Origin: JAKAGZ01 sp964412105
GTDB taxonomy: Bacteria; Bacteroidota; Ignavibacteria; Ignavibacteriales; Ignavibacteriaceae
Assembly (NCBI GenBank): GCA_964412105.1
Contig: CAYPNM010000002.1
Location: 1 to 64,000 of the forward strand
Direction: 5' to 3'
DNA: 64,000 nt
Shown here: positions 35,355-45,026 of the stretch, piece by piece
How positions within the stretch are numbered: the stretch's first letter is position 1
Layout: every line of letters starts with the position of its first letter
Translations under genes and position numbers: made by a program
The notes under the pieces: model-generated
Told to the model about the DNA's origin: nothing
What the model saw: the letters and a program-made list of their open reading frames with translations, nothing else
Databases searched by the model: none

Positions 35355-36410
35355 TTAGTCAGAAAGATGAGGATCCGTTAGTATTTTGCTACAAAGGCCT
35401 AAAACCTCTTCTGTATTAATGTCACTAATGTTATCCGCTTTTGATTGTATATAAAATTGATTTTCCATATACGGCGACCATTCATAGGCTTTTGTAGGTC
35501 CGAAAAGAGAGATCAATTTTGCACCAACCGCTCCGGCAATGTGCATCGGCCCAGTATCATTTGTAATATAGAGGTTTATCCGGCTTAAAACAGCAGCTAA
35601 TTTTTTGATTTCAAAATTTTCCGCTATTTCAAAAGGGATTTTAAGCTCTTTTAGTCTTATTCCTAGTGAATTGATTATTTCAGCGTCTGTCATTCCGGCT
35701 GTGATTAATATATAATTGTTATAACTTTTATATAGTTGCGTTATTACCTCAACAAATTTTTCCGGCGGCCAGATATTTTCCTTTTTGCCTGCTCCCGGAT
35801 GAAAGCCAAAAATCATTTTACTATTATCCGGAAATGATTTTGTTAGAAAAGATTCAGCGAAGATATCGTCTGTATCGTCTATTTTAAGCCGGATGTTTTT
35901 TATTTCTTTCCTTGTTAAGTTACAGCCTATTTGGCGGACAACATCAAGGTTTCTTTCGGATTGATGCTTCTTCTCTTTATCCCAGAAAAAATCCTTTTTT
36001 ATATTTAAATATCTGGCTGCTTTATTAATTTTTCCATCGATGCTTTTAACTCCGACACGAACTTTAGCACCCGATAAAAAATTAATTATATGAGAGGTGG
36101 TTGAATAAGCAAAAGTAGAGGTTACAATGCCAATCTGGTATTTAACTTTTCTAAGTTCCTTGTAAAATTTAAAAACGGTTTTTAGAGAAGATTTATCGTA
36201 AACAAGGATGTTATCCAAGTGTGGATTAATATCTTTTAAGGGTATTGGATAATTTGTCTTGGCGGCGACAAGAGTTATTTGTGCTTCAGTAAACTTTTTC
36301 TTTAAAGCAAAATAAAGAGGCAGAGAACAGATCATATCGCCAACCTGGTTATTCTTCCCTACCACCAGAATATTTTTTACATTCGAAATGAAATCCTGTG
36401 ATAAATTCAT
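35355..36410 (-). CDS. Glycosyltransferase family 9 (heptosyltransferase-like)
   Basis: 351 residues, GT-B fold. The N-terminal part reads VGKNNQVGDMICSLPLYFALKKKF, and the C-terminal donor-site part has GFHPGAGKKENIWPPEKFVEVI and TNDTGPMHIAGAVGAKLISLFGPT, diagnostic of GT9 (ADP-heptose:LPS transferases). It probably adds a sugar to the lipopolysaccharide core at the inner membrane. It lies directly downstream of hemB (32 bp), so it may be read with the haem operon. The sugar specificity cannot be told. Confidence 0.88.
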   Translation of the reverse strand: MNLSQDFISNVKNILVVGKNNQVGDMICSLPLYFALKKKFTEAQITLVAAKTNYPIPLKDINPHLDNILVYDKSSLKTVFKFYKELRKVKYQIGIVTSTFAYSTTSHIINFLSGAKVRVGVKSIDGKINKAARYLNIKKDFFWDKEKKHQSERNLDVVRQIGCNLTRKEIKNIRLKIDDTDDIFAESFLTKSFPDNSKMIFGFHPGAGKKENIWPPEKFVEVITQLYKSYNNYILITAGMTDAEIINSLGIRLKELKIPFEIAENFEIKKLAAVLSRINLYITNDTGPMHIAGAVGAKLISLFGPTKAYEWSPYMENQFYIQSKADNISDINTEEVLGLCSKILTDPHLSD

Positions 36411-36442
36411 TCTGCCTGATTTTTAATTTCGGACAAAATAAT

Positions 36443-37429
36443 CTATTTTCTTACCTTGTCCAAATATCGGGCAACGTCTTTTGCAAAGTAAGTAAGAATC
36501 ATATCTGCCCCAGCGCGTTTAATGGCAATTAAAGACTCTAACATCACGCGCTCTTCGTCGATCCAGTTATTTTGTCCTGCGGCTTTAATCATTGAAAACT
36601 CGCCGCTTACCTGATAAGCCGCTGTGGGCATTCCGAATTTATCTTTTACCCGACGAATAATATCCAGATATGGCCCTGCCGGCTTTACCATTACAATATC
36701 TGCGCCCTCTTCAATATCTGATTGGACTTCGCGTATTGCTTCGTCACCGTTTGCGATATCCATTTGATGAGACCTTCTGTCACCGAAAGCAGGGGCAGAT
36801 TCTGCAGCATCTCTGAAAGGTCCGTAATAGCCGGATGAATATTTAGCCGAATAGCTCATAATAGGGGTTTTTGTATAGCCTTTATAATCAAGCGCTTTGC
36901 GAATTGCCAGAACTCTTCCGTCCATCATGTCTGAAGGGGCAACAATATCGGCACCGGCTTCTACGTGTGAGAGTGCTTCTTTTGCAAGCAAGGAGACTGT
37001 TTCATCATTCAGAATTTCTTCTCCCTGCAGTATTCCACAATGTCCGTGAGAGGTATATTCGCACATACAAACGTCAGTGATTATAAGAAGATCATTAACT
37101 TCTGCTTTTATTGCACGGATCGCTTTTTGAACAATTCCGTTTGGATCATATGCCTCGCTTCCCTTCTCATCTTTATGTTCAGGGATACCAAAAAGGATTA
37201 CTGCAGGGATTCCAAGAGAAGCGACTTCTTTACACTCTTTTACCAGCTCATCGATAGAAAATTGAAAAATTCCTGGCATTGACTTAACAGGATTTTTAAC
37301 TTTCGTGCCGGGTACAACAAACATCGGGTAAATCAAATCGCTTTTGTTAAGTTCTGTCTCACGGACCATATCTCTTACAATCGGGTTGTAACGAAGTCTT
37401 CTTAATCTTTTGTTTGGATAAATAGCCAT
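36443..37429 (-). CDS. hemB: Delta-aminolevulinic acid dehydratase (porphobilinogen synthase)
   Basis: 328 residues. The zinc-type cysteine triad is visible (C121, C123 and C131 in DVCMCEYTSHGHCG), and the Schiff-base lysines are K196 (SYSAKYSSGYYGPFRD) and K249 (MVKPAGPYLD). It condenses two 5-aminolevulinates to porphobilinogen. It is the last haem gene of the operon, separated from hemG by 98 bp that contain a dispersed repeat; AAGGAGAAGATC before the ATG is a strong ribosome-binding site. Confidence 0.97.
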   Translation of the reverse strand: MAIYPNKRLRRLRYNPIVRDMVRETELNKSDLIYPMFVVPGTKVKNPVKSMPGIFQFSIDELVKECKEVASLGIPAVILFGIPEHKDEKGSEAYDPNGIVQKAIRAIKAEVNDLLIITDVCMCEYTSHGHCGILQGEEILNDETVSLLAKEALSHVEAGADIVAPSDMMDGRVLAIRKALDYKGYTKTPIMSYSAKYSSGYYGPFRDAAESAPAFGDRRSHQMDIANGDEAIREVQSDIEEGADIVMVKPAGPYLDIIRRVKDKFGMPTAAYQVSGEFSMIKAAGQNNWIDEERVMLESLIAIKRAGADMILTYFAKDVARYLDKVRK

Positions 37430-37451
37430 GATCTTCTCCTTTTAATTTTTT

Positions 37452-37526
37452 TTGTCATTGCGAATCCCCATAACCCGCGATGAAGCAGTCTATCAGAAAG
37501 GTTGCTTCTCTTTGCTTGCAACGACG
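37452..37526. repeat. Dispersed intergenic repeat, copy 2 (REP/MITE-like)
   Basis: Shares TTGTCATTGCGAATCC exactly with the copy at 30311. Inside, GAAGCA and TGCTTC form an inverted pair, and the right end reads GCAACGACG. It lies between hemG and hemB within the haem operon, so it is probably transcribed and may fold in the mRNA. Confidence 0.6.
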
Positions 37527-37527
37527 C

Positions 37528-38895
37528 CTATATAGTAATCACTTTTTTGTAAACTAATTCGCTACTCTTTACGCAATCACCGAGGGAAATTCCACCGCGA
37601 TAATTGCCGGCGAGAATAAATCCCGGAAAATTTTTTTCAAACTCTTCAAAAGTCTTTTCGTGTTCAATATAACCTATATTATATTGAGGAATGGCCTTGT
37701 CCCAGAATTTTGAAGTTATAAAAACTGGGTCAGAATTTATTTTCATTATTTCGCGGAATTCTTTAAGCACCCGAACAACAATTTCATTTTTATCTTGTTC
37801 GGCAAATTGGGGGTTTCTTGATCCCCCCACAAAAAGAGTAAAAGATGCTTTATCGTTCTCACATCTTTGCGGAAATAAAACGGAACTCCAAATAGCGCCA
37901 AGGAAACTTTTGTTTTCTTTTGAAGGAATTAAAAAGCCAAAGCCATCGAGCGGGCGATTAATAGCTGATTTTTCGTAACCGATGTAAAGTACAAGGACAG
38001 GGGGATAATAGATATTTAGTAAATGTTCGGCTGTGTTTACGTCTAAATCTTTTACAATATTTGCTGCAGCATAAGCAGGAATGGCGGAAACAAGAATGTC
38101 ACAATCGATAGAATTCCTTTTTTGATTTTGTGCATATTTTACCCGGTAGCCGCCATTTAGATTTTCAACGGACGTAACTTCTGTTTCAAAAGACACTTTT
38201 CCTTTTAAGAAACCTGAAATTTTATGTGGAAAAACGTTCATACCGGATTTGAATGAAAACATTTTTGCAGATTGCTTAGATTTTTCAGGCCTCCGTTTTC
38301 TTTCTCTTATGCTCTTAATAGTGCCAACGATTAATCCACCATATTTTTCTTCGAGTTCATAAAGTTTCGGGAAGGCGGATTTTACGCTTAATTCATCCGG
38401 ATTCCCTGCGTAGACACCTGCAACAAAGGGATTGATAGCATAGTCTAAGAACTCTCTTCCTAAGCGTCTTTCAACAAACCGAGATATGCTTTGATAATAT
38501 CCGTCTTTTGATCTTCCAATGAAGGGCTCTGCCAGAATGCGCAATTTGGCTTTAGCGGAAAATAAATTTGTTTTTATTAAGCCGGGCGGACTCATAGGAA
38601 GTGCGTGAAGTTCCCCGTTCTTCAATATATATCTTTTATTAGCTTCTTTATTAGCGTAAACCAATTCATTTTGTAAGCCAAGTTCTTCAACGAGCTGACC
38701 AATGAGCGGGTGTGTTTCAAGCCCGCTGTTTGGTCCCCTGTCAAAAAGATACCCAGCTTCAGTTATGGTTTCAATTGATCCGCCGGGCTCATCTTTCTTT
38801 TCAAGAACATTGACATCAAAACCATTTTTATTTAACAAGTATGCAATGGTTAGCCCTGATATTCCTGCGCCGAGAACAACAACTTTTTTCTTCAT
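37528..38895 (-). CDS. hemG: Protoporphyrinogen oxidase, HemY type
   Basis: 455 residues, FAD enzyme of the amine-oxidase fold. The dinucleotide motif GAGISG is at 9-14, followed by LEKKDEPGGSIET and the RGPNSGLE segment typical of protoporphyrinogen oxidases. The C-terminal FAD motif is FILAGNYRGGISLGDCV. The HemY type uses molecular oxygen to make protoporphyrin IX (or coproporphyrin III in some lineages). It starts 5 bp after hemN. The symbol hemY is also used for this type. Confidence 0.93.
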   Translation of the reverse strand: MKKKVVVLGAGISGLTIAYLLNKNGFDVNVLEKKDEPGGSIETITEAGYLFDRGPNSGLETHPLIGQLVEELGLQNELVYANKEANKRYILKNGELHALPMSPPGLIKTNLFSAKAKLRILAEPFIGRSKDGYYQSISRFVERRLGREFLDYAINPFVAGVYAGNPDELSVKSAFPKLYELEEKYGGLIVGTIKSIRERKRRPEKSKQSAKMFSFKSGMNVFPHKISGFLKGKVSFETEVTSVENLNGGYRVKYAQNQKRNSIDCDILVSAIPAYAAANIVKDLDVNTAEHLLNIYYPPVLVLYIGYEKSAINRPLDGFGFLIPSKENKSFLGAIWSSVLFPQRCENDKASFTLFVGGSRNPQFAEQDKNEIVVRVLKEFREIMKINSDPVFITSKFWDKAIPQYNIGYIEHEKTFEEFEKNFPGFILAGNYRGGISLGDCVKSSELVYKKVITI

Positions 38896-38900
38896 ATTAA

Positions 38901-40277
38901 TTATACAGTCCTGGAATATTTTGCGGTATCTTCTTTCCTTTCAATGTAGCCATCAAAATTCATTGCTATATTTCTAATTAAAAGCTTTCCCATTTCTGAA
39001 ACTTCAATTTTGCTTTCGGTCACCGTAATCAGGTTATCGGCTTCCATTTCTTTCATGTTCTTCAGTCCCCAGCCAAAATATTTTTTAAATTCGATATTGT
39101 GTTTTTTCTCAACTGAAGGAATATCAAGTTCGAAGTTGCACATAATTTGCATAATCACGTCGCGACGAATATGGTCATCTTCATTTAAATAATATCCTCT
39201 GGTTACCGGCAATATTTCCCGGTCTATTGCATCGAAATACTCTTTTTCAGTTTTTATATTTTGAGTATAAATGTTTTTAAGCTGGCTAATTGCGGTTACA
39301 CCCATTGCATAAAGATCTGAACCTGAATGAGTACTGTATCCCTGGAAGTTTCTGTAGAGTTTTTTCTCGCGCAGAGCGATAGCAAGCTCATCATCAGGTT
39401 TAGCAAAGTGATCCATCCCAATAAATATATATCCGGCAGAAGTAAGCTTTTCTATTGTCATTTTCAGTATCTCTAATTTAGTTTCTGGAGCTGGAATATC
39501 TTCGGGATGAATTAATGCCATATGTTTTTTCATCCAAGGAACGTGAGCATAGTTAAATACAGCAATTCTGTCGGGTGATATATCAATTACTTTTTCAACT
39601 GTTTCTTCAAAAGTTTTAATAGTTTGGAATGGCAAACCGTACATCAGGTCAAGATTTATGCTGCTGAAGCCAAGTTCCCGAACCCACTGGACGGTTTGTC
39701 TTGTTATATCTTCGGGTTGAATTCTGTTAACGGCTTTCTGAACCTTTTCGTTGAAATCCTGAACGCCCATACTAATCCGGTTGAAACCATTGTTTCTAAG
39801 GGCCTCCAGGTGGGCCCGTTTGAGTTCACGAGGATCAATTTCACAGCCGTTTTCGGAATTCTCCTTAAAATTGAAATTTTTCTTTATGTAAGACGCAAGG
39901 TCATTTATTTCATCGGGTGTCAGGTGAGTCGGCGTGCCACCGCCCCAATGCAACTGAGATACCTTCCTATCCGGGAGAATGTAGGTTCTTACCATATCAA
40001 TTTCTTTCTTAAGATACTTCAAGTATTCCTTAACTCTATCTCTATTACGAGTAATAATCATATTACATCCACAGAAATAACAAAGTGTATCACAGAACGG
40101 TAAATGAAAATAGATTGATAAATCCGGAAGATCTTCTCCGTAATTGGTTTTAATTATTTCATCGAGATAATTCTCTGCAGTGAAAGCATTATTGAATTGT
40201 GGTGCAGTGGGGTAGCTAGTATATCTTGGTCCAGGTTTATCGTATTTCCTAAATTTTGACAAATCAAATTCAAACAT
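38901..40277 (-). CDS. hemN: Oxygen-independent coproporphyrinogen III oxidase
   Basis: 458 residues, radical SAM enzyme. The cluster motif C-x3-C-x2-C is at C62, C66 and C69 in HLPFCDTLCYFCGC, and the extra Cys71 is typical of true HemN rather than HemW. The N-terminal RYTSYPTAPQF stretch is also HemN-specific. It decarboxylates two propionates of coproporphyrinogen III without oxygen. It lies between hemE (40 bp) and hemG (5 bp). Confidence 0.95.
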   Translation of the reverse strand: MFEFDLSKFRKYDKPGPRYTSYPTAPQFNNAFTAENYLDEIIKTNYGEDLPDLSIYFHLPFCDTLCYFCGCNMIITRNRDRVKEYLKYLKKEIDMVRTYILPDRKVSQLHWGGGTPTHLTPDEINDLASYIKKNFNFKENSENGCEIDPRELKRAHLEALRNNGFNRISMGVQDFNEKVQKAVNRIQPEDITRQTVQWVRELGFSSINLDLMYGLPFQTIKTFEETVEKVIDISPDRIAVFNYAHVPWMKKHMALIHPEDIPAPETKLEILKMTIEKLTSAGYIFIGMDHFAKPDDELAIALREKKLYRNFQGYSTHSGSDLYAMGVTAISQLKNIYTQNIKTEKEYFDAIDREILPVTRGYYLNEDDHIRRDVIMQIMCNFELDIPSVEKKHNIEFKKYFGWGLKNMKEMEADNLITVTESKIEVSEMGKLLIRNIAMNFDGYIERKEDTAKYSRTV

Positions 40278-40317
40278 CGTATGCTCCCAGTTTCCGAATA
40301 TATTGACATGCGGAAAT

Positions 40318-41367
40318 TTATTTATGAAATATTTTACTTTCTTCTTTTACTGTTTCAACAAAATATTTAGCTTTTTCAGGTTTTACATCAGGCAGAATAC
40401 CATGGCCCAGATTGAAAATATGTCCTGTACCATTGCCGTAATCGCCAAGAATTCTTTTTACTTCATGCTTAATTTTTTCTTTATTTGCGTAAAGCACGCT
40501 AGGATCCATATTTCCCTGCAATGCTACACGATGACCAACTTCTTTTCTGGCCTGGCCAATATTCATTGTCCAGTCAAGCCCAATAACATCCGCGCCGGCA
40601 TCAGCAATTTTAGAAAGACTAGAATGAACTCCTTTTGCGAAAACAATTACCGGGTGACCATTCCTTTCAATATTAGAAATAATCTTTTCAATATATTTTA
40701 GGGAAAACTCCTCAAAATCATGTTGAGAAAGATTTCCGCCCCACGTATCAAATATCTGAACAGCATCTGCCCCCGCCTCAATTTTTGCAGACAAATATTT
40801 TGCGATTGCATCAGCTAATTTATCAAGGATAGCATGCGCAAGCCCTGGATTATTAAATATCAAACGTTTTACTACAGAAAAATTCTTAGATCCTTTACCT
40901 TCAACCATATAACAAAGTAATGTCCAGGGCGCTCCGCTAAAACCTATAAGAGGAACTCTATTATTTAATTCCTTTTTAGTAAGTGATACTGCATCGAGCA
41001 CATATTTTAAATCCTTTTCGGGATCGATTATTTTTAGCGTTTTTGCATCTTCTTCATTGCGAATTGGGTTTGGAAAAACAGGTCCTCTTCCTTCGTGCAT
41101 TTCCAGATGCATTCCCATTGCCTCAGGGATAACAAGAATATCAGAAAAGAGAATAGCTGTATCAACACCAATTAAATCCACAGGCTGAATTGTTACTTCG
41201 GCTGCAAGTTCTGGAGTTTTACACATTGTTAAGAAGTCTGCTTTCCTTCTTACAGTTCTGTATTCCTGTAAATATCTTCCTGCCTGTCTCATCATCCAAA
41301 CTGGGGTTCTTTCAACGGGTTGTCTTTTACAGGCTCTGAGGAATAAATCGTTCTTAATCTTACTCAA
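40318..41367 (-). CDS. hemE: Uroporphyrinogen decarboxylase
   Basis: 349 residues, TIM barrel. The signature RTPVWMMRQAGRYLQEYR is at residues 20-37, with YMVEGKGSKNF and a C-terminal NLGHGILPDVKPE. It removes four carboxyl groups from uroporphyrinogen III to give coproporphyrinogen III, acting directly on the product of the HemD domain encoded 16 bp upstream. Confidence 0.97.
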   Translation of the reverse strand: MSKIKNDLFLRACKRQPVERTPVWMMRQAGRYLQEYRTVRRKADFLTMCKTPELAAEVTIQPVDLIGVDTAILFSDILVIPEAMGMHLEMHEGRGPVFPNPIRNEEDAKTLKIIDPEKDLKYVLDAVSLTKKELNNRVPLIGFSGAPWTLLCYMVEGKGSKNFSVVKRLIFNNPGLAHAILDKLADAIAKYLSAKIEAGADAVQIFDTWGGNLSQHDFEEFSLKYIEKIISNIERNGHPVIVFAKGVHSSLSKIADAGADVIGLDWTMNIGQARKEVGHRVALQGNMDPSVLYANKEKIKHEVKRILGDYGNGTGHIFNLGHGILPDVKPEKAKYFVETVKEESKIFHK

Positions 41368-41383
41368 ATCATCTCCACAAGTT

Positions 41384-42778
41384 TCATTTCCTGTAATATT
41401 CTAGGGTAGCTTTTACCAAACCATTAATTGTATACTCATCCGGCATAATCGTTACCCGCACATTCCTGTTTTCAATTGCTGCGCGTGTCGTTGGACCAAT
41501 TGCTGCAATGTCATATTCCCGGAAATATCGTGCAGGATTTGAAATATCAAGTATTTGAAGATAATTTTTAAAAGTCGATGGACTTGTAAAAATAAATAAA
41601 TCGGGTTGAATATTTTTTAGTTCATCGATCCGGTCTTTAATAGTCTCACGATCAGGAAGCGCAACATTATATACCGGCGCAACTTTTAAAATTGCTCCAC
41701 GAGCTTCAAGCTCCTCGGGAAGTTCTTCTCTTCCAATTTCGGATTGCGGAATGAATATAGTCTTATTTTTTAAATCGAATTTTGATAATTCACTAATAAC
41801 TCCTTCGCCGCTAAATTTCTTTGGAATAATGTTTACCGGCACATTTAATTTTTCGCATACGGCGGCAGTTTTATTTCCTACTGCAACAATCTTTATCTTT
41901 TTGAAATTAAAGGGCTTATTTAGCTCATTGGATCTATTTATAAACATTCTGACGGCGTGAGCAGAAGTAAAGATTATAAAATCTACCTTCTTCTCTTTTA
42001 GTACTATATTATCAAATTCTTTCCAACTGCTTGGTGGAACAATATTGAGTGTAGGGAAAATAATTACTTTTGCACCAAGCTGTATAAAGGCCTCAGCTGA
42101 TTCACGTGACTGCTCAATTGTGCGGGTAATAACAATGGTTTTTCCTTTAAATGGCAATATGTTTTCCTTATCGAAACTTGTGAATAATCCATGAAGAATA
42201 AAATCATAAATTAATTCTCTATCATTTACCATCCGGGATTCCGAATATTTGTTTTCTATTCCGCGGTTTACAGCACCGTATATGGTACCAAGAATTATAT
42301 CGACAGCAAATGTTTCCTCAATGTCCCGGAAAAGGTTTTCTGATTTACCTGATTTTATTATATCCAGCAAAAGAGATTTTAATTCAGACTGCAGTCTAAA
42401 AAGCTCTTCACATAAAGCATGATCCGTATTAAGGTTTTCCTTCTGGTACATCAGAAAGAAACTTTGATATTTCATCATAAACATATAAAGATGAATGATG
42501 AATGAATGTAGAGAATCAATGCTGCTCATTTCATATTGAATTTTGTTTTTTAAGGATTGAACAAGATTTTCCATCCTTACTTTCATAATTGAAAAGTAAA
42601 GATCTTCTTTTGTATTGAAATAATTATAAACAGTTCCTTTTGCAATTGATGCTTGCTTGGCAACATCTTCCATCATTACTTCATGATAGTTCATCCGGGA
42701 AAAAAGCTGCGAAGCAGATTCTATAATTTTTTTTTGCTTTTGAAGCTTATTGTTTTCTTTTTTCGATAGTTGGTTCAT
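41384..42778 (-). CDS. hemD: TetR-family regulator fused to uroporphyrinogen-III synthase (HemD)
   Basis: 464 residues in one uninterrupted frame. Residues 1-203 are a full-length TetR protein: the helix-turn-helix is about 35-58 (MMEDVAKQASIAKGTVYNYF, then NTKEDLY), followed by the all-helical ligand/dimerisation region. Residues 209-464 are a complete HemD (GKTIVITRTIEQSRESAEAF, IIFTSAHAVRMFINR, FTSPSTFKNYL, AAIGPTTRAAIE), which cyclises hydroxymethylbilane to uroporphyrinogen III. The fusion lies between hemC (8 bp) and hemE (16 bp), just where hemD is expected. No internal start with a clear ribosome-binding site is obvious at the joint. I infer that it regulates the operon; a palindrome lies at the operon promoter (45866-45875). 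Confidence 0.93.
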   Translation of the reverse strand: MNQLSKKENNKLQKQKKIIESASQLFSRMNYHEVMMEDVAKQASIAKGTVYNYFNTKEDLYFSIMKVRMENLVQSLKNKIQYEMSSIDSLHSFIIHLYMFMMKYQSFFLMYQKENLNTDHALCEELFRLQSELKSLLLDIIKSGKSENLFRDIEETFAVDIILGTIYGAVNRGIENKYSESRMVNDRELIYDFILHGLFTSFDKENILPFKGKTIVITRTIEQSRESAEAFIQLGAKVIIFPTLNIVPPSSWKEFDNIVLKEKKVDFIIFTSAHAVRMFINRSNELNKPFNFKKIKIVAVGNKTAAVCEKLNVPVNIIPKKFSGEGVISELSKFDLKNKTIFIPQSEIGREELPEELEARGAILKVAPVYNVALPDRETIKDRIDELKNIQPDLFIFTSPSTFKNYLQILDISNPARYFREYDIAAIGPTTRAAIENRNVRVTIMPDEYTINGLVKATLEYYRK

Positions 42779-42786
42779 AATATTTA

Positions 42787-43731
42787 CTATTTAATTCTGA
42801 TATTCTTATAAATTTCATCCAGAATTTCTTTTGCACCAGCCTTAATAAGATCCCCAGCCAAATGTTTCCCTAACTTTTCAGGATCTTTTCTGCTGCCGCG
42901 CATTTTTTTACGGAATGTTATTGTCCCATCAAGATTTCCCACCATTGCATCAAGAAAAAGTCCTGAAGATTTGACTTCAGCAAAAGCTCCAATCGGAACC
43001 TGGCATCCGCCTTCGAGAGTTTTTAATAAAGATCTTTCGGCAAGTACGGCCAAGTAAGTATTTTCATGATGAATAGACTGCAGAATATTGTCCGCAAATT
43101 CGTTGGATTCGTGAATTTCTATTCCCAATGCACCCTGTCCTACAGCGGGCAAAAAAGTTTCTGTTTTAATAATCGAAGAAATGTATTTATGGAGTTTTAG
43201 CCTTTCAACGCCGGCGCGGGCAAGAATAATTGCGTCCCAATTTGAGTTTTTAAACTTTTGAATTCTGGATGGAACATTGCCTCTTAGCTCTTCGGTATTA
43301 ATATCGGGCCTAAGATGCATTAACTGGCATTTTCTTCTAAGCGATCCTGTTCCGACAATAGCATTTTCCGGAAGTTTGTCTATTGTCATCCCCTTTTTGC
43401 GAGCTATCAAGACATCTTCTACAGGATGTCTCTTAGTTACGGCAGAGAGTTTTAATCCTTTCGGGATTTCAGTTTGTAGGTCCTTCAGGCTATGAACCGC
43501 GATGTCAACTCTTTTAGAAAGCAGCTCATTTTCCAATTCCTTTGTGAATAAGCTTTTGTCGCCTATTTTTGATAAAGCTACATCAAGAATTTTATCGCCT
43601 TTTGTTTTTATTATTTTAATTTCTACGGAAATATGTTTATTCTTTTTTTCCAACTCTTTTTTAACAAAACCGGATTGCCATAGAGCCAGTTCGCTGCCAC
43701 GTGATCCAATTATGATTTTTTGTTTTGCCAT
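42787..43731 (-). CDS. hemC: Hydroxymethylbilane synthase (porphobilinogen deaminase)
   Basis: 314 residues. N-terminal GSRGSELALWQS, the arginine-rich pocket GTGSLRRKCQL, and Cys243 in LEGGCQVPIGAFAE, which carries the dipyrromethane cofactor. It polymerises four porphobilinogens to hydroxymethylbilane, the substrate of the next gene product. It starts two bases after the hemA stop. Confidence 0.97.
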   Translation of the reverse strand: MAKQKIIIGSRGSELALWQSGFVKKELEKKNKHISVEIKIIKTKGDKILDVALSKIGDKSLFTKELENELLSKRVDIAVHSLKDLQTEIPKGLKLSAVTKRHPVEDVLIARKKGMTIDKLPENAIVGTGSLRRKCQLMHLRPDINTEELRGNVPSRIQKFKNSNWDAIILARAGVERLKLHKYISSIIKTETFLPAVGQGALGIEIHESNEFADNILQSIHHENTYLAVLAERSLLKTLEGGCQVPIGAFAEVKSSGLFLDAMVGNLDGTITFRKKMRGSRKDPEKLGKHLAGDLIKAGAKEILDEIYKNIRIK

Positions 43732-43733
43732 AA

Positions 43734-45020
43734 TTATTTTTTGTCTTTGTTCTGGGTGTGGTTATCAACACCGAATAATTGACGTAATATCCCGATACGT
43801 GTTGCTGTTTCAGTTGTGTTTTCACCCGATTCGGCTGATTTCCTAAGCTCAATTGTCGGCTGATGAAGAATTTTATTAATTATACGTTTCGTAATAATTT
43901 CTAGTTTGTCCTGATCTTCGGTGGAGAATTTGTTTTTATTCTTTTCAACTTCTTCGAGTCGTATGTTTTCAAAATGATCTCTTAAATTTTTTATTGTGGG
44001 AGCTGCCTGCAGCGAATTATACCAATTAAATAAATTGTCAAGTTCTTCTTCGATTATTTTCTCTACCTTTGGAATTTCAGCTCGTCTTTTTGCCAGGTTT
44101 TGTTCAACTATAATATTTAGTGAATCAATATCATGGTAAAAAACATAATCTAAGCTTTTTGAATCAGGATCTATATCTCTTGGTACAGCAATGTCCATTA
44201 ATACCAGGGATGCATTGTTTCTTTGTTTCATTGCTGATTTAATATCGGCTTTTGTAAGAATTAAGTCTGGGGAGCTTGTTGCACTGATAACAATATCAAA
44301 TTCATATAGATGCTCCTTAAAATTAGTAAAAGGGATTATCTTTGAATTTAGCGACTGTGCAAGTTTCTCGGCTTTTTCAATTGTTCTGTTGGTAATTGTA
44401 AGAAAAGAAATTCCTCTGTCCTGAAGATGTTTTGCTGCTAATTCACCTGATTCTCCGGCACCAATCACCAATGCTGATTTTTTATGTAATGAAGAGAATA
44501 TTTTTTCAATTAATTGCACAGCAGCGTAACTAACAGTCACAGCCCCCTCACTAATTTCCGTCTCTGTAAGGGCGCGTTTACCGGCTATAAGAGCAAAGTC
44601 AAAAATTCGTTTCATTATAAAACCGGCAAAGGACATTTCTTCGGAAAGTTGAAACGAATCTTTTACCTGTTTAAAAACCTGGTTATCACCGATTAATAAA
44701 GAATCTATTCCTGTAATAACACTGAATAGATGTTTAACAGATTCTCGCGAAAGAAAGCTTTGAAAATGTTCGTTGTTGATATTGAAAGAAGATTTTTTAT
44801 CAATTATAAAATTTTGTAAATCGTGATAGCTAGTACTACTATCCAGAGGGAATCCATATAATTCGGTTCTGTTACATGTGCAAAGGATAACCCCTTCGCT
44901 AAGAAGCTTTTCTTTTGCTGAACTTATAAGATTTTTAATATCTTCGTTGCCAAGATAAAGAGCTTCCCTGAGTTCAACAGGCGCAGTCCGATGATTTATT
45001 GAAACGGCTAATAAATTCAT
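43734..45020 (-). CDS. hemA: Glutamyl-tRNA reductase
   Basis: 428 residues. SINHRTAPVELRE lies at the N-terminus, the catalytic Cys49 in LCTCNRTELYG, the NADPH-binding GAGESGELAAKHL in the middle, and the C-terminal dimerisation helices from about 310. It reduces glutamyl-tRNA to glutamate-1-semialdehyde, the committed and usually regulated step of the C5 pathway. It follows the ccsA-like gene after 6 bp, an order like Bacillus hemX/hemA, where HemX controls HemA levels. Confidence 0.97.
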   Translation of the reverse strand: MNLLAVSINHRTAPVELREALYLGNEDIKNLISSAKEKLLSEGVILCTCNRTELYGFPLDSSTSYHDLQNFIIDKKSSFNINNEHFQSFLSRESVKHLFSVITGIDSLLIGDNQVFKQVKDSFQLSEEMSFAGFIMKRIFDFALIAGKRALTETEISEGAVTVSYAAVQLIEKIFSSLHKKSALVIGAGESGELAAKHLQDRGISFLTITNRTIEKAEKLAQSLNSKIIPFTNFKEHLYEFDIVISATSSPDLILTKADIKSAMKQRNNASLVLMDIAVPRDIDPDSKSLDYVFYHDIDSLNIIVEQNLAKRRAEIPKVEKIIEEELDNLFNWYNSLQAAPTIKNLRDHFENIRLEEVEKNKNKFSTEDQDKLEIITKRIINKILHQPTIELRKSAESGENTTETATRIGILRQLFGVDNHTQNKDKK

Positions 45021-45026
45021 GACAGA

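Noticed and set aside
39624..40103. Frame of 159 codons antisense to hemN
   Set aside because: Opposite strand of conserved hemN sequence, no ribosome-binding site, no recognisable domain.
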